DNA from: Cryptomeria japonica
Lineage: Eukaryota > Streptophyta > Pinopsida > Cupressales > Cupressaceae
Assembly (NCBI RefSeq): GCF_030272615.1
Contig: NC_081409.1
Coordinates: forward strand, 653,514,468 to 653,578,467
DNA length: 64,000 nucleotides
Direction of reading: 5' to 3'
Part shown: in pieces, positions 47,196 through 58,236 of the stretch
How positions within the stretch are numbered: the stretch's first letter is position 1
Layout of the letters: each line of letters starts with the position of its first letter
Notes under the pieces: model-generated
The model's database searches: none
What the model was told of the DNA's origin: nothing
Seen by the model: the letters and a program-made list of their open reading frames with translations, nothing else
Position numbers and translations under genes: made by a program

Positions 47196-50100
47196 TTAGT
47201 TAGATCTCAAATGTTTTGCCTTATTTATTATTCTTTCTTTCTCTCTTTCCAATTTGAGTAGTTCTTCCTCAAAATTTGCTATCTTCTCTTCAAAAACTGA
47301 TAGTGTATCAAGTGAGTTGACAAAGCTGTCTGCAAGATTATTTATCTCATCCTGTGCCTTGCTCATTTTCTTGTCAATATCTACAATCAAAAAGTTTGTT
47401 TTATAGGTATCTTTATACAGATTTTTGTATTCTTTCAACAAATTACATAGTTCCGGTAGAAGTGTGTCAAAATCTCTATTACACTTCTTTATTTCCTCAT
47501 CAAAGAATTTCTGTTTTTCAATTTCTACCTTATCCTTCACTGACTCTTCCTTTATTTTCTCAATGTTTTCTGAGATATATTTACACAATGTATCCAATTG
47601 TCCTAAAGAATATTTATTATCTATATTATAGTTGGGAGCTATTACCTTCAAAATTGGTATGGAATCATCAATTGCTTTGTAAGCTTGTGAGCTACAGTCA
47701 ATTATTTTCTTGATAGAATCAAGTAATACCTTAGTCACATTTGTTGATTTGTATGCTGATGATGATCCAACAATTTGAGTATCGGTGGAAGTAACCAAGC
47801 TTGTATTGACCTCAGGTAGGTCTATTTGTGTCTGCATTTCTTTAAGCACTAGTTTTCCTACTTCACTAGTTACTGGTGGCACTGTTTCCTTATGTACCTG
47901 GTCCGGTTGATGTTGTTCTGGAGCCTTTAGCTCTGTTGGTTTCTCTGTATGTTGTATTGCCTCAGTTTGTGACTCAATCTTTGCCTTTTTCTCTTTATCT
48001 TCTGCCGGTTTCTCTATTTCCCCTGCTACCAGAGGCTCATTAGCCATATCTGACTTATCAGTTGTATCTTTGTCTACTATTATGTTGATCTTCTGAGTAT
48101 CAACATTCACAGTATATAGAACTTTAGAATTAGGGTTGTTATCCTCTACATCCATACTCTCAGCTGTTGGTTGATCTTTAGTAGTTGTTGTTTTCATCGG
48201 TGGAGTATTTAAAGAAGATGGGGGTAGGTTGTCTTTAACTTTGATGCTTGGTGGTCCACCAACTTTACCTTTCCCCTTGTCTCTGTCTTTCTGATAAACC
48301 TTTATAGGTTTGGGATTCCTGTACTCTTCTTGTTTTTCTTTCTCAACCAGGAATATATCCCATCCATCTTTTGTTTCCTCTGTCACTTCATTAACTCTTC
48401 CTGCCATTAGTGAAATATGCTGGTGTGCAGTAGAGAATACTAACCGGTTTGCTTGAGCAATTAAATCATCAATTTCTTGTGGAGAGTTTACCAGATATAT
48501 AGCAAGTAGTTTCTCAATTTTTATTTTCTTATCTAATTCTATCATTGCTTGTCTTCTTGCCTCAAGTCTTTTGAATAATTCATCAGGAATTTCATTTACT
48601 ACTTCCATCAAAAATTTCTTGTACATGTCCATATGCAATATAACACTATTCTCAACTTTCTCTTTCTCATCAGCTGTTAGAGTGTCATAGATTTTCTCTA
48701 TGTTCTTCAGTTTACCTTCCCCTGTGATTTCATTTAGCAGTATATCAAGAGGGGCCAAGTCTCTATTTGTCCTTTTCTTCTTCTTGTGTGTTAGTTTCTT
48801 CTTTGGTGTGGCCTTTCTAACAGGAGATCTCACTGCTTGTGCTTTTGCCTTGTTCTCCTAGGTGTGGTTGCCGGTGAGGGATCCCTTTTTCTTACAACTC
48901 TTTTAAAAGTTGTTGGCATGTCACCTTCTGAAGAAGTACCTACCAGTGATAGGCGAGTTTCAGGTTGTGGAGTTGCCAACTCATCCTTTGTTATGTCGGT
49001 TTTCTTCAATACATCTTCCTTAATGGCTTTTTCTTGTCTGGACCCTTTCCTTACAAATGCCTCAACCTTATTTACTCTTTTCTTTGATTGTATTTGGCTT
49101 TCTATAGTCTCAACACTACCAAATACTTCTTCCTTAGGTTCATTGGGGGCTTCCAGAAGTGCTTTAGCATATGTTTCAACTATGTGATCATCTGTTTCAT
49201 AGCCCATCTTGGTTACCCAAATTGTCCTTGGGATGACCGCTTCCATCCAGATTTCATCTTTCTTGATGACAAAGCATATATCATCTTTGTATTTGTCTAC
49301 AATTTTTTGAGATAACCTTACTCTTTTCTTCATTTTGGTCTTTAATGCTTGGAAAAAGTCATGAATATTGTTTTCCTTGTTCTCACCCATGTTATTGAAT
49401 AGTTCAGTCAATTGTTTTCCTATCGGTATGTCATATCCAAGTTCTTTGTAACCTATACTAGGAACCTATTTTGTTATGTGTAGCATTAGGCATACTAACA
49501 GATTTCCAAATCTAAAAGTTCCTTTCTTATCCTTCTTGATCTTTCCAAGGTTGTCAATTAGTTCATCCTTTAACCACTCATATATGTCAATTTTTGCATT
49601 GTCTGTGACCATGTCATAAGCACTCTTAATGTATAAACTTGAAACTGAATTAATTCTATTAGCATGAGTAGCTTTATAACCTAATATCATACTGATGAAT
49701 CTCACATTGATATCTTTTACATCATTAACCCTTAGAGACCTCTTGTCGAATGTTGCACCAATTAGGTTTATAACTAGGTCATTGGGAACCTTCTTGGTTT
49801 TATCTGGTCTCTTACCGGTGGTCGGTAACCCTGTGACAGCTTTCATAGCTTCCTTGGTGATCTTATGGATTGCATCTAACCAAAAAAATTCTCCATGTAC
49901 CCTTCTTAAGACTATCCTAATCACATCCTTTGGAAATTCAGGAATGTTAAGGATCTCTGTAAATCCTAGGGTCTCAATGATCTTGTGTTCATCTTTAACA
50001 TTGCCAGTATTATCACATATCACAGTTTTATACATGGTTTTAATTTCCTCATCTCCTAACTCTTCAATGTTGTAGTGGATGTACATTTTGGGGTCTTCAG

Positions 50101-50254
50101 CATATACAACTCCCTTAGAAATTTGAGAAAAAGCACCTAAGGTATCATCCTTCTTTGCTATCTCGGGAACTAACTGAAACATGAGCCTAGGTCTTTTTAT
50201 TACTTCAACAATAGTAGGGTTTTCTATGTATTCAATTATAGAGGTGGATGCCAT
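47196..50254 (-). pseudogene. Element C ORF2: unrecognised ~1,020-residue protein, one stop and one frameshift
   Basis: Starts MASTSIIEYIENP at 50254. It reads to 48830 with a single TAG near 49466 (HITK-stop-VPSIGYKELG), then continues from 48833 in the next frame to 47196. Blocks match element B: VIRIVLRRVHGEFFWL, KITKEAMKAVTGLPTTGK, GTFRFGNLLVCLML, VDKYKDDICFVIKKDE with VIPRTIWVTKMGYE, a basic Arg/Lys stretch (ATPRRTRQKHKQ, KKLTHKKKKRTN), IPDELFKRLEARRQAMIELD, a Pro/Thr/Glu-rich linker, and a long C-terminal coiled coil (EEKIANFEEELLKLEREKER). The basic centre might bind nucleic acid. No catalytic motif. Function unknown. Confidence 0.7.
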
Positions 50255-50556
50255 GATTAAATACCTTTTACTACCTTGGATGGATGATTGCTTGGAGTGT
50301 GCTTGCTTATTGCTTGCAATGCCTTAGCTCGGAATCTTCGTGCTCTCTGAAAATTTGAAATTATGGTGAAATGAAATGGAGCCAAAACCTTACTTTTATA
50401 ATGTCTTTTCACCATCTACCACATTAATTACATGTCGATTAAGTATTCACTTAACATTGTTTGCTGGTAATAGATAATTTTCAACTTCTTATCTCTAACC
50501 GAGGGAATAATTAGCACATGTATCAATAGATTGCCCAACCCTCAAGGAAATTTTCT
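50255..50556 (-). other. Element C region between ORF1 and ORF2
   Basis: About 300 non-coding bases, the counterpart of 39573-40134 in element B. Confidence 0.4.
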
Positions 50557-51714
50557 TCAATTAGATGAATAACTTTCTGTCGGTGGAGCACTGCTCAGTC
50601 CTTCCGGTGAAGCATCACTCTGTCCTTCTGTTGAAGCATTGATTGGTTCTACCGGTGGAGGAGTATTCCCAATATTTAGATCAGCTTTTCTAATCCATTG
50701 TTTTGAAAATTCTTGCTTAACCTCTTCAACTTTTTCTTTACCTTTCAAGCTAGCAATTTTGTTGTCTACTGATGTTCCTTTACTTCTACAAAATTTAGCA
50801 ATATGCCCAATCTTGTGACATGCATAACAAGTTACATTATTCTTCTGAATAGCTTTCCCATAACCTATGCCAGTTTGTGTTCTATATTGATTTGATAAAT
50901 GTCCAAATCTTCCACAAATATAACATCTCACATTCATTCTGTAGTTTTCAGAGTTGTGACCTACTTTGTTGCATTTTGAACATTGACCAGTGGGTGTGTT
51001 GATATTCTGATAATTCCTAGATCTACATTCATTTTCTCTATGACCATACTTATTATAGTTAAAGCATTTTCCATTGAATTTATAAGCATTAGGTTTTCTT
51101 ACCGGTTTGCTGTGATCCTGAGTATTTGTAGTACCGGAGATTTCACCAACTTCAAAGCCAATTCCAAAAGTGTCACCTTTAGGTTTTTGATTCTTCAGCA
51201 AGGTACCAAGTTCCTTTGAGCTTTTCTTGAATTTTTCTTTGTGTTGATTTGCAGTTTCCAGTTCTCTTTCCAAGATTTCTTTTTGTCTCATCAGTTCATT
51301 TGAGTCATTCTAAGTATGCATCAGATCTATCTTCAACATGTCATTTTCATAGCTAAGTCTTGTGTTCTCATTTTCTACATCACTTAGTCTTCTGGTCAAT
51401 TCTTCTTCATTCTTCTTCCTATCCTCAATCTCTTTGTAAAATATCATAGTCATATCCTACATTTCATTTTTTGTTGTCATGATCTCTTGTTTCAACTTGT
51501 TTATCATATCATTAAGTGACTCCTTTTCATCATTCTCATTTTGCAATTTTTCACAAAGTTCTCTTCTCTTATTTCTTGCAACAGTAAAATTTTCTTGAAG
51601 TGCCTGAATGATATCCTGAGCTGCCCTTAAATCATCTTCTAATTTGATATTTTTCAATTTCTCTACATCATAGTTTGTAAGAGCTCCTTCAAGTTGCTTC
51701 ATCAGATTTTCCAT
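50557..51714 (-). pseudogene. Element C ORF1: coiled coil plus four zinc knuckles, two TAG stops
   Basis: Likely starts MENLMKQLEGALTNYDVEK at 51714; the open frame runs back to 51771 but the primer site begins there. One frame to 50557 with two TAG codons (51457-51459, and one near 51311 in HT-stop-NDSNELM). The first ~240 residues are coiled coil (ELTRRLSDVENENTRLSYEN). Four knuckles follow: CFNYNKYGHRENEC, CSKCNKVGHNSENY, CYICGRFGHLSNQY and CYACHKIGHIAKFC. In each of the first three one ligand Cys is now Tyr; only the fourth is intact. The tail is Pro/Ser/Glu-rich. Confidence 0.8.
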
Positions 51715-51771
51715 CTTTATCGGTGTCAAGATCTTCCTCAAGCTATTAGGCTTCTGAAAATAGAGGACCAA

Positions 51772-51783
51772 GCTCTAATACCA
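51772..51783 (-). other. Primer-binding site of element C
   Basis: TGGTATTAGAGC, one C-to-T change from the Met-tRNA-type site, two bases from the 5' LTR. Confidence 0.8.
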
Positions 51784-51785
51784 AT

Positions 51786-52598
51786 TTTTAGGGGTCCCAC
51801 AGATACTAAGAGGGGGGGGTGAATCAATATCTAACCAGTAATAAAAATTTCTTAAGTTAAAACATGCAGAACATAATATAACAGTGTATCGGTATGCAAG
51901 AAATAATGCAATAAATAGAATCAAGAACATCCACATGAAAAGTACACCATAACACAAGATGTTAACAAGGAAACCCAGTGTGGGAAAAACCTCGATGGGA
52001 TTTGTGACCCACAATATTCACTCACTAGCCAATAAGAGAATATTACTTACAATAGGGGCCTGCACATGCAGGAAGGCCAACTGCCTAGAGCTCACTACTC
52101 CATGGGAAGTCACACTCACTTACAAATAAGGATTATACTAATCTAATAACTTGTACTGCTTTACAATAGCATCTTCAATGCCAGATTCAGTACCAGTTCC
52201 TGCTCTGTTCTTTACATATACCCTTTAACCTATATTTCACACATTAGGTCTGCCTAATATTTTCCTTTTTGCTTCTACATCATTCCTATAAATGTCTACA
52301 ATGATCTCCTTTATACGACATTTTATAATTTTCCAAGTCGGCTTACAATAATAAAAAAAATATTGTATAACAAAAATCCGGTCGGCCTCTGTGCCGGTAT
52401 ACTTCTTTTCTTCTGTGCCGGTGCTGGTATCCTGAGTGTCGATGTAGAGTGTGATCTACTGATGCCGGTGCACTATCTTGCTGGTGTAATGCTTTTCTAG
52501 TATAATGTCTTGCCAGTGCCATTGGATTGCAAGGTTGCCATCAATGACAAAACCTTCAATCACATACAATGTCTCATTGGAGTGTGCATATGCCAACA
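51786..52598 (-). repeat. Element C 5' LTR
   Basis: Matches the 3' LTR; carries a small deletion near 52312 that removes the TATA-like box. Confidence 0.9.
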
Positions 52599-52603
52599 AG
52601 TTC

Positions 52604-53116
52604 TAGCGGGACCACATAAATCAGTATGAAATAAGCCAAGAGCATTATTTGATTTTTCTGGAATACTTTTAAAAGTAGCTCTAACTTGTTTCCAAATTGA
52701 CATTCCTTACATACTATATTGTGAGGTTTGACAATCTAAGGTAAATCCCTAACTACCTTAGTAGTACTGATTTTTACCATGCAATCAAAATTTACATGAC
52801 AGAGTCTCTTATGCCATAGCCAACTTTCATCAATATGTGCAATCAAGCATGTCTTTTCACTGTTATTCAAATGAAAGATATTACCTCTAGTTTGATTACC
52901 AGTTGCAATTTCCAAACTAGTTCTATTCATGATTTTGCATTTTCTATTCTTGAATTGTAACTAAAATCCTTTTTCAACTAATTGACCAACACTCAAAAGA
53001 TTATGCTTTAAACCTTCAACATAGTAAACATTGTCAGTATTATGCTTACCATTACCATCAAGAGATATTGTACCTTTACCTTTGATCAAACAAGCTTTAT
53101 CATCTCCAAATCTCAC
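52604..53116 (-). pseudogene. pol: Copia-2 protease tail and integrase N-terminus, broken
   Basis: Follows gag in the same frame after TAA. VRFGDDKACLIKGKG and YYVEGLKHNLLSVGQL are the region after the protease. A TAG at 52961-52963 interrupts GFQLQF. 52736-52930 holds the integrase zinc-binding motif (WLWHKRLCHVNF), completed by CKECQFG after another TAG. A one-base deletion follows, then ALGLFHTDLCGPART with the first integrase Asp, where element C is inserted. Confidence 0.88.
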
Positions 53117-54244
53117 TTAGCCTCCATTATATTCCTGAAAGTTCAAGAATTTATTTTTATCTCCAATCATATGATGTGAGCATCCTGAATCAATGATCCA
53201 TTCATCCTTTACTTCAACTTTAGCTGCTAGGGCCTGCTCTATCGGTTGAATAGTAGGTGCTGGTTGATCTTCTATTATAGCAACAAAAACCCATCCATTG
53301 TCTGTTGGATCCTCATCAGAATCATCAGTCGCTCCTTCATCAACAAGATAACAAGATTTGTCTTTATTCTTCTTAAATCTGTATCTCTGATATTCAAGGT
53401 TAGGCTTGTATGTTCTTCTAGCTTCTTCTCTTAGTCTAGCATTTCTATCAAGGAATCTAGAAGCCATATGACCAATCTTATTACAATTAAAGCATTTAAA
53501 GGGTGCTTTACCTTCATACTTACTTCCTACTGGACCTTTAGGCATTTTTCTTGCAAATAGTGCTTCAAGCTCTTCAAGTTCTTGATTTTCTCTCTTGCTT
53601 TCCTCAAGTTCTCTTGCATAAAAGGCTTTCCAATCAGACTTGTCAAATGATGGTGCAGATGATGTTGATTCCTTAAAAGCTAAATATGTCTTTATAGTAG
53701 CAACAAGACCAAATTCCTCAATTTCAAAAGATGAAAGTTTTCCAATCAATGTATCCCTAGTTACTGATGTATTAGGCATTGTTCTTAACTCATTTATAGC
53801 AGTAACCTTCATTTTATATGCCAGTGGAAATCCTCTTAAAACATTTGAAACAATTTCATCTTCACTTAAGGTTCCTCCACGACATTTAATACCCAAAACA
53901 ATTTCATTAACTCTTTCCATAAAAGCAGAAATCCTTTCATCTTCTTCCATTTTCAGATTTTCATACCTGACAAGGAAGCGTTCAAGTTTTACAATTTTGG
54001 TTGTGGAATCTCCTTCATTCAGTGTTTCCAAATGATCCCAAATAGCTTTAGCAGTTGATCTATCTGATAATCCCATGATTTGTTGATCTGTTAATGTGCT
54101 CAAAAGTGTTTCTCTTGCTTTGCAATCATTTTCTTCATCTTTTCCCAAGGTAGGTGGATTAGGCTGACCAGGAGTAGAAGCAATATAGCCATTCTTTGTA
54201 ACTTCCCAGATGTCCTTTCCAATGCAATTTAAATGTGTGTCCAT
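53117..54244 (-). CDS. gag: Copia-2 gag and protease N-part
   Basis: 375 codons without a stop, the best-preserved Copia gene here. Copia Gag packages the RNA. Starts MDTHLNCIGKDIWEV, but the matching frame extends upstream (NYFRKDNPKLDGTNYGIW), the usual Copia Gag N-terminus, so the original start was ~80 bases further up. Capsid (UBN2-type) residues include LKMEEDERISAFMERVNEI and GGTLSEDEIVSNVLRGF. The zinc knuckle CFNCNKIGHMASRF has lost its last Cys to Phe. The protease motif EWIIDSGCSHHMIG (catalytic DSG) is intact. Stop TAA at 53117-53119, then the same frame continues into the next entry. Confidence 0.9.
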   Translation of the reverse strand: MDTHLNCIGKDIWEVTKNGYIASTPGQPNPPTLGKDEENDCKARETLLSTLTDQQIMGLSDRSTAKAIWDHLETLNEGDSTTKIVKLERFLVRYENLKMEEDERISAFMERVNEIVLGIKCRGGTLSEDEIVSNVLRGFPLAYKMKVTAINELRTMPNTSVTRDTLIGKLSSFEIEEFGLVATIKTYLAFKESTSSAPSFDKSDWKAFYARELEESKRENQELEELEALFARKMPKGPVGSKYEGKAPFKCFNCNKIGHMASRFLDRNARLREEARRTYKPNLEYQRYRFKKNKDKSCYLVDEGATDDSDEDPTDNGWVFVAIIEDQPAPTIQPIEQALAAKVEVKDEWIIDSGCSHHMIGDKNKFLNFQEYNGG

Positions 54245-54360
54245 TTTGATCTTCCATATGCCATAGTTGGTTCCATCAAGCTTAGGATTGTCCTTCCTGA
54301 AATAGTTAGTAGATATTTGATCTCCTCAAGCTATTAAACTTCTGAAAAAAAGAGGACTAG

Positions 54361-54372
54361 GCTCTGATACTA
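54361..54372 (-). other. Primer-binding site of Copia-2
   Basis: TAGTATCAGAGC on the minus strand, one change from the Met-tRNA-type primer site, two bases from the 5' LTR. Confidence 0.8.
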
Positions 54373-54374
54373 AT

Positions 54375-55434
54375 TGTTAGGTCCCAAAGACAACTGAGAG
54401 GGGGGGGTGAATCAATTGTCAAATAAATTCAAACCAAAAACAACTTAACCAACTTAATGCTTAATACCGGTAAACTAGTCTTTTATACTGGTAGATAGTT
54501 TTATCAATTAATTGCAATACCGGTAAAGATTAATGAATGAAAAAAAAGGACAAAGTCATCCACAACACATAACACCAATATTTGTACGTGAAAACCCTGT
54601 AATGGGAAAAACCATGGTGGGAAACCTTACCCACAATCAGATGATACTACTATAGATAGTAAGTGTATACAAATGGGGTCTGCACATGCAGAAAGGACAA
54701 GCACCTAGAGCTCATTGCTCAAACACAAATAGGAGTCACACTGGCTACAATTGGATGGTTAAATCCAATAAGGATGTACTGCTAAAGTTTGCATCTTTCT
54801 ATGTTGGATTCAGTACCGATGTAGTTCTGATTGTCTTCACAAAAACCCTCCTTTAACCTTCAAATGATGTCTGCATGTATATCTCTTCTTATTCTCATAT
54901 ATACCTTCACACAATCCTTTTTCACATTCCACACATGATCTTACAAATAAGATCTTACATTTATATCATAACCTAAGACTAATTTTAGTAGGTCGGCTCT
55001 AAAGGATATTACAATAAAATCAATTTACAAATAAATTAACACCCAATGCAATAACTGATTCAACATGTTGGCTTAATGCATTTACAACAATAATAAATCA
55101 TCTCCACAGCATTCCATGCTGATCTGGAAAAGATAAGCCTATCGGTGTATAACCTGGACCTATTTGCCGGTAACAATAAATATGCTAATGTGAATATGCC
55201 AATTAAACAAATATTCAAGACAAAGTGTCCAAATGATGTCTTCGACATAACCAAGTGTTTTTCATGTCATTCCAAGTGCCAGTGATTATTATATGCTGCC
55301 AGTGTACGAGATACCAGTGACTGTGCATGAGTCATTTGCTTGCCGGTGAATGTTGTTGATTCTCCAAAGTTCCAGAGTTGATAAGTGTTAGTAGGTGTTG
55401 ACATCAATGAAAAAAGCATACCAAAATACCAATA
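54375..55434 (-). repeat. Copia-2 5' LTR
   Basis: 1060 bases, matching the split 3' LTR (33948-34630 plus 42722-43100). Outer end CCAATA (CA decayed), then TSD GTTGG. Confidence 0.9.
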
Positions 55435-55439
55435 GTTGG

Positions 55440-56300
55440 CAATTTGGAATTGATTATGTGTTGCATTGATGTTTTGTCATTGATGCCAACATCGATTATT
55501 TTGGTTGTTTACCAGTTTCCGATTGGTTCCAATAGAGTGGTTGATTATGATATTGATCTGGTAGGATATGGTATGCTTTGGTTTGTGGAATTAGTTTGGA
55601 TATATCATTCATGCTATTAAGATGTTTATCATGATCATTTGGTTTGGGATTTGATGACTAAGGAGCTATCATTTGTTCTAGTAAGCCTTTTGGTCACTGG
55701 TAAGCATTTTACCAGTAGAGATTTGTTGAACATCTTTTGATGCACGTAATAAGTGATGTTAGTGCGGCTTCTAGATGGCTTTCAAGATGTTGTTGGTTAT
55801 CTTCTTCATGTTCCAGTTCATTGGTGGTGTTGGATTTGGTTTATGGCGACCTATTTTGGGTCCGGTGTTATTTAGGTTATGGACCAGTTTCTGTAACGTG
55901 TTGGAGGATGTTCCTGATGTGTTACCGATGGGATTTAATGATTGGTTTACATTGTTTTTGGCCTAATCCAACTTGGTTGATCATTGGATTATGGGTTTAT
56001 GTTATGAATTTATTGTATTATCTTTTATGTGGCTGACCTAATTGTTTAGGTCTCAGGTTGGTATAAATATGATGTAAGATCTCTTTGTAGATCATGGGTT
56101 GATAGGTCAAGATTATGGGATGATTTGTGTGCAAATAATGTTGTAATCATATGCAGAAGGTTTGGTTGATCATAGGTGATCAAATTGGGTTTGTAAGAGA
56201 GGTTTAAGGTGTCTAGTATTGAGATTTACCAGAACTATACTCAGGCATAGGAGATGCTATACTTGTAGTTCACTCTTCTTTCCATAGTTAGTTGTCATTG
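55440..56300 (+). repeat. Copia-1 3' LTR, remainder
   Basis: Continues TGTTGG (33942-33947) as CAATTTGGAATTGATTATG. Similar to the 5' LTR of Copia-3, with the shared core promoter region TATAAATATGATGTAAGATC (TATA box 56062-56069). Similarity is lost at about 56300, so roughly the last 350 bases of the LTR are missing. Confidence 0.8.
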
Positions 56301-58072
56301 GATTATAGAACTTTAAGAATTTAAATCCCAAAAAGGCCAATCATAACATTTGTGATGACCCTGCCAACTGGTTCACCTAAATTGGTTCATAGACCATGCC
56401 AATTAGCATGTGTGCTGACCGATTTAGGTGCTCCACCAAAAGAGAAGTAAAGTGCAAGGCTGAAGGCAGACCGATTAGAGTATAACCGTTAGGGCCTGTG
56501 AATCGGTAGATGAACCCGGTTGTGCGGTTGGTTGGTGATTCTATTCAAACCAATATAACCGACCTAGTAGAGGTGGATGCTGACAAAGGGGACATGTGGA
56601 GGTGAAGTGGCATGCATGCATAGGTCGGTGTGATCTATCGATGAAGTTGGTGACTGGTGCAACATTTATAATGTCTGTGAAGCTTGAGGAATGAAGGAAA
56701 AGGATTGCGGCTCGAGATCAAGGAAACAATAGAGATCCAGTATAGACTAATCTTGCAGATCAAAGAGGATGAAGGAAACCACATCACACACATGATCGAT
56801 CAGAAAAAGGCCAAAAATCATGCTAGAGATGATAAAAGAGAGAAGACGTGGTTCGTAAGGTGAATAGTTGGGCGATTCTCATTGATTGAGTGCTAAAAAT
56901 TGATCAAGGACATGATATTAGATTGGATATGATATGTCATGATGAATAGAGATTAGATTGGATGTAAATTCAATGCATGGCAAAAACCCTAGCATACCAA
57001 TGTTCAAACTCACGTTTAGATGGGATAAACTGGATATAAGAATGTATGCCAAAGATATTGTTTGTGCTATGGGAGGAGAAAGGAAATAAATCAAGTGCTC
57101 AATGAAAATTAGAGAAGAGACTGAGTGTGTGAGTGAGAACCAGGTTGAAGAGCTCAACCGGAGAGAGTGAGGCAACTGATAGTCTACCATTAAGTCTGAG
57201 GGAGGAGTATACTGGTGGTGACTGAACCGACATAAAAGAGTCATAGAATATTGTAGAGAAGGTAAGATGAGAGTGGTGCAGGGAACCCATGACATATCTC
57301 AAACCATTCAAGAGAACTAGGTTGTAGCAAGAGGTTAAAAGGGTATAATCATGGTGTTGATCCTTTGGATCCACCTAATAATTTTTTTGGTCCATCTTGT
57401 AAGGCTAAGAGTCCCAAAGGTACCTTAAGACAACCTTGGGTCTGATTAGACCAATAGGACCTTAGCATAGGATTTCATAGGTGTTTTGATGTTGTTTTAG
57501 TAAATAAATAACTTTATAATAGATCCTAAACATGTTTGAATCTTAGAGGATGCAAATTGCCAAAAGTAGCAATTGTCAAAATGTTGTTAGCAACTTTTTG
57601 CAATATTGCTCCGAGAAGTTGCATTTTGGGTCCAATGGTCATAACCATTCAAAAAGGTGGTTAGGTTTGTTCAAAAGGTTCTATTTAAGCATGTAAATCC
57701 TTCCATGTGAAGGTTAGAGAGACTGGATGACACTTTTTGTGGAAAATTGAATGAAAAGTACTGAATTTCCTAAGCAATTTTCTTTTTCTGAGGTAGTACG
57801 GTCCAGTACAGATTGCCAAACCAAAACCCTAGGCATTGAATGTTAGTAAATTGAATTAATTCTTACTTTCCTTTGGTTGGATTTCACTTAGTGACCAAAG
57901 TGGATATTTTGTCTTCATTCTGTTCAGACTGGTCTAGAAACCCTTAATTTCAGGGTTAGTGCAGAGATGGAGCCCTAACTTGTCTTTTCTGTAGTGGAAT
58001 CTGATGACCACTTGGAAAATTAAAGTTAGGAGAGTTTATAGTAAGACCCTAAAGGCTCAGGAGTGGAGGAGT

Positions 58073-58236
58073 TATTTTGTTGCCTCGACCACCAAGTCTT
58101 AGGCTAAATATCTCTATGTATTTAGCCTAAGCGATGAGACCACTATGTGGATAGTATTTTGTTGCCTCGACCACCAAGTCTTAGGCTAAATATCTCTATG
58201 TATTTAGCCTAAGCGATGAGACCACTGTGTGGACAG
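58073..58236. repeat. 82-bp tandem duplication, each copy with a 13-bp hairpin
   Basis: Copies 58073-58154 and 58155-58236, nearly identical. Each contains CTTAGGCTAAATA, an 8-base loop and the exact complement TATTTAGCCTAAG (58098-58131 and 58180-58213). Confidence 0.9.

Larger units (their letters stand above)
45924..52598 (-). mobile_element. Element C: pol-less LTR retrotransposon inside Copia-2 integrase
   Basis: 6675 bases, TSD AGTTC at 45919-45923 and 52599-52603. LTRs 45924-46742 (819) and 51786-52598 (813), about 5% different over the first ~400 bases; minus-strand ends TGTTGGCATATGCAC and CCCCTAATA. Primer site TGGTATTAGAGC (51772-51783), purine tract complement 46744-46754. Holds the same two ORFs as B in the same order and no pol domain. 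Removing it restores the integrase reading through TDLCGPART-KSLQGDRYF. Confidence 0.9.
33948..55434 (-). mobile_element. Copia-2: complete Ty1/copia element split by elements B and C
   Basis: Minus strand, TSD GTTGG at 33943-33947 and 55435-55439. 3' LTR is 33948-34630 plus 42722-43100 (1062 bases), 5' LTR 54375-55434 (1060 bases). Without B and C its own length is about 6.7 kb. Primer site TAGTATCAGAGC (54361-54372) has one change from the Met-tRNA type; polypurine tract complement at 43102-43112. The LTR pair differs at about 8% of positions in the first ~345 bases. Inserted into the 3' LTR of Copia-1 in opposite orientation. Confidence 0.92.

Noticed and set aside
51775-52014. 79-codon frame repeated at 45940-46152
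   Set aside because: Same frame occurs in both LTRs of element C; it is LTR translation and not a gene.
33948-55434. Reading 33948-43100 and 54375-55434 as three unrelated LTR fragments
   Set aside because: Removing element B and its ATAAC duplication joins the first two into a 1062-base LTR that matches the 1060-base LTR at 54375.
55737-56036. 99-codon frame inside the Copia-1 3' LTR
   Set aside because: Lies within LTR sequence shared with Copia-3, where it is not conserved.
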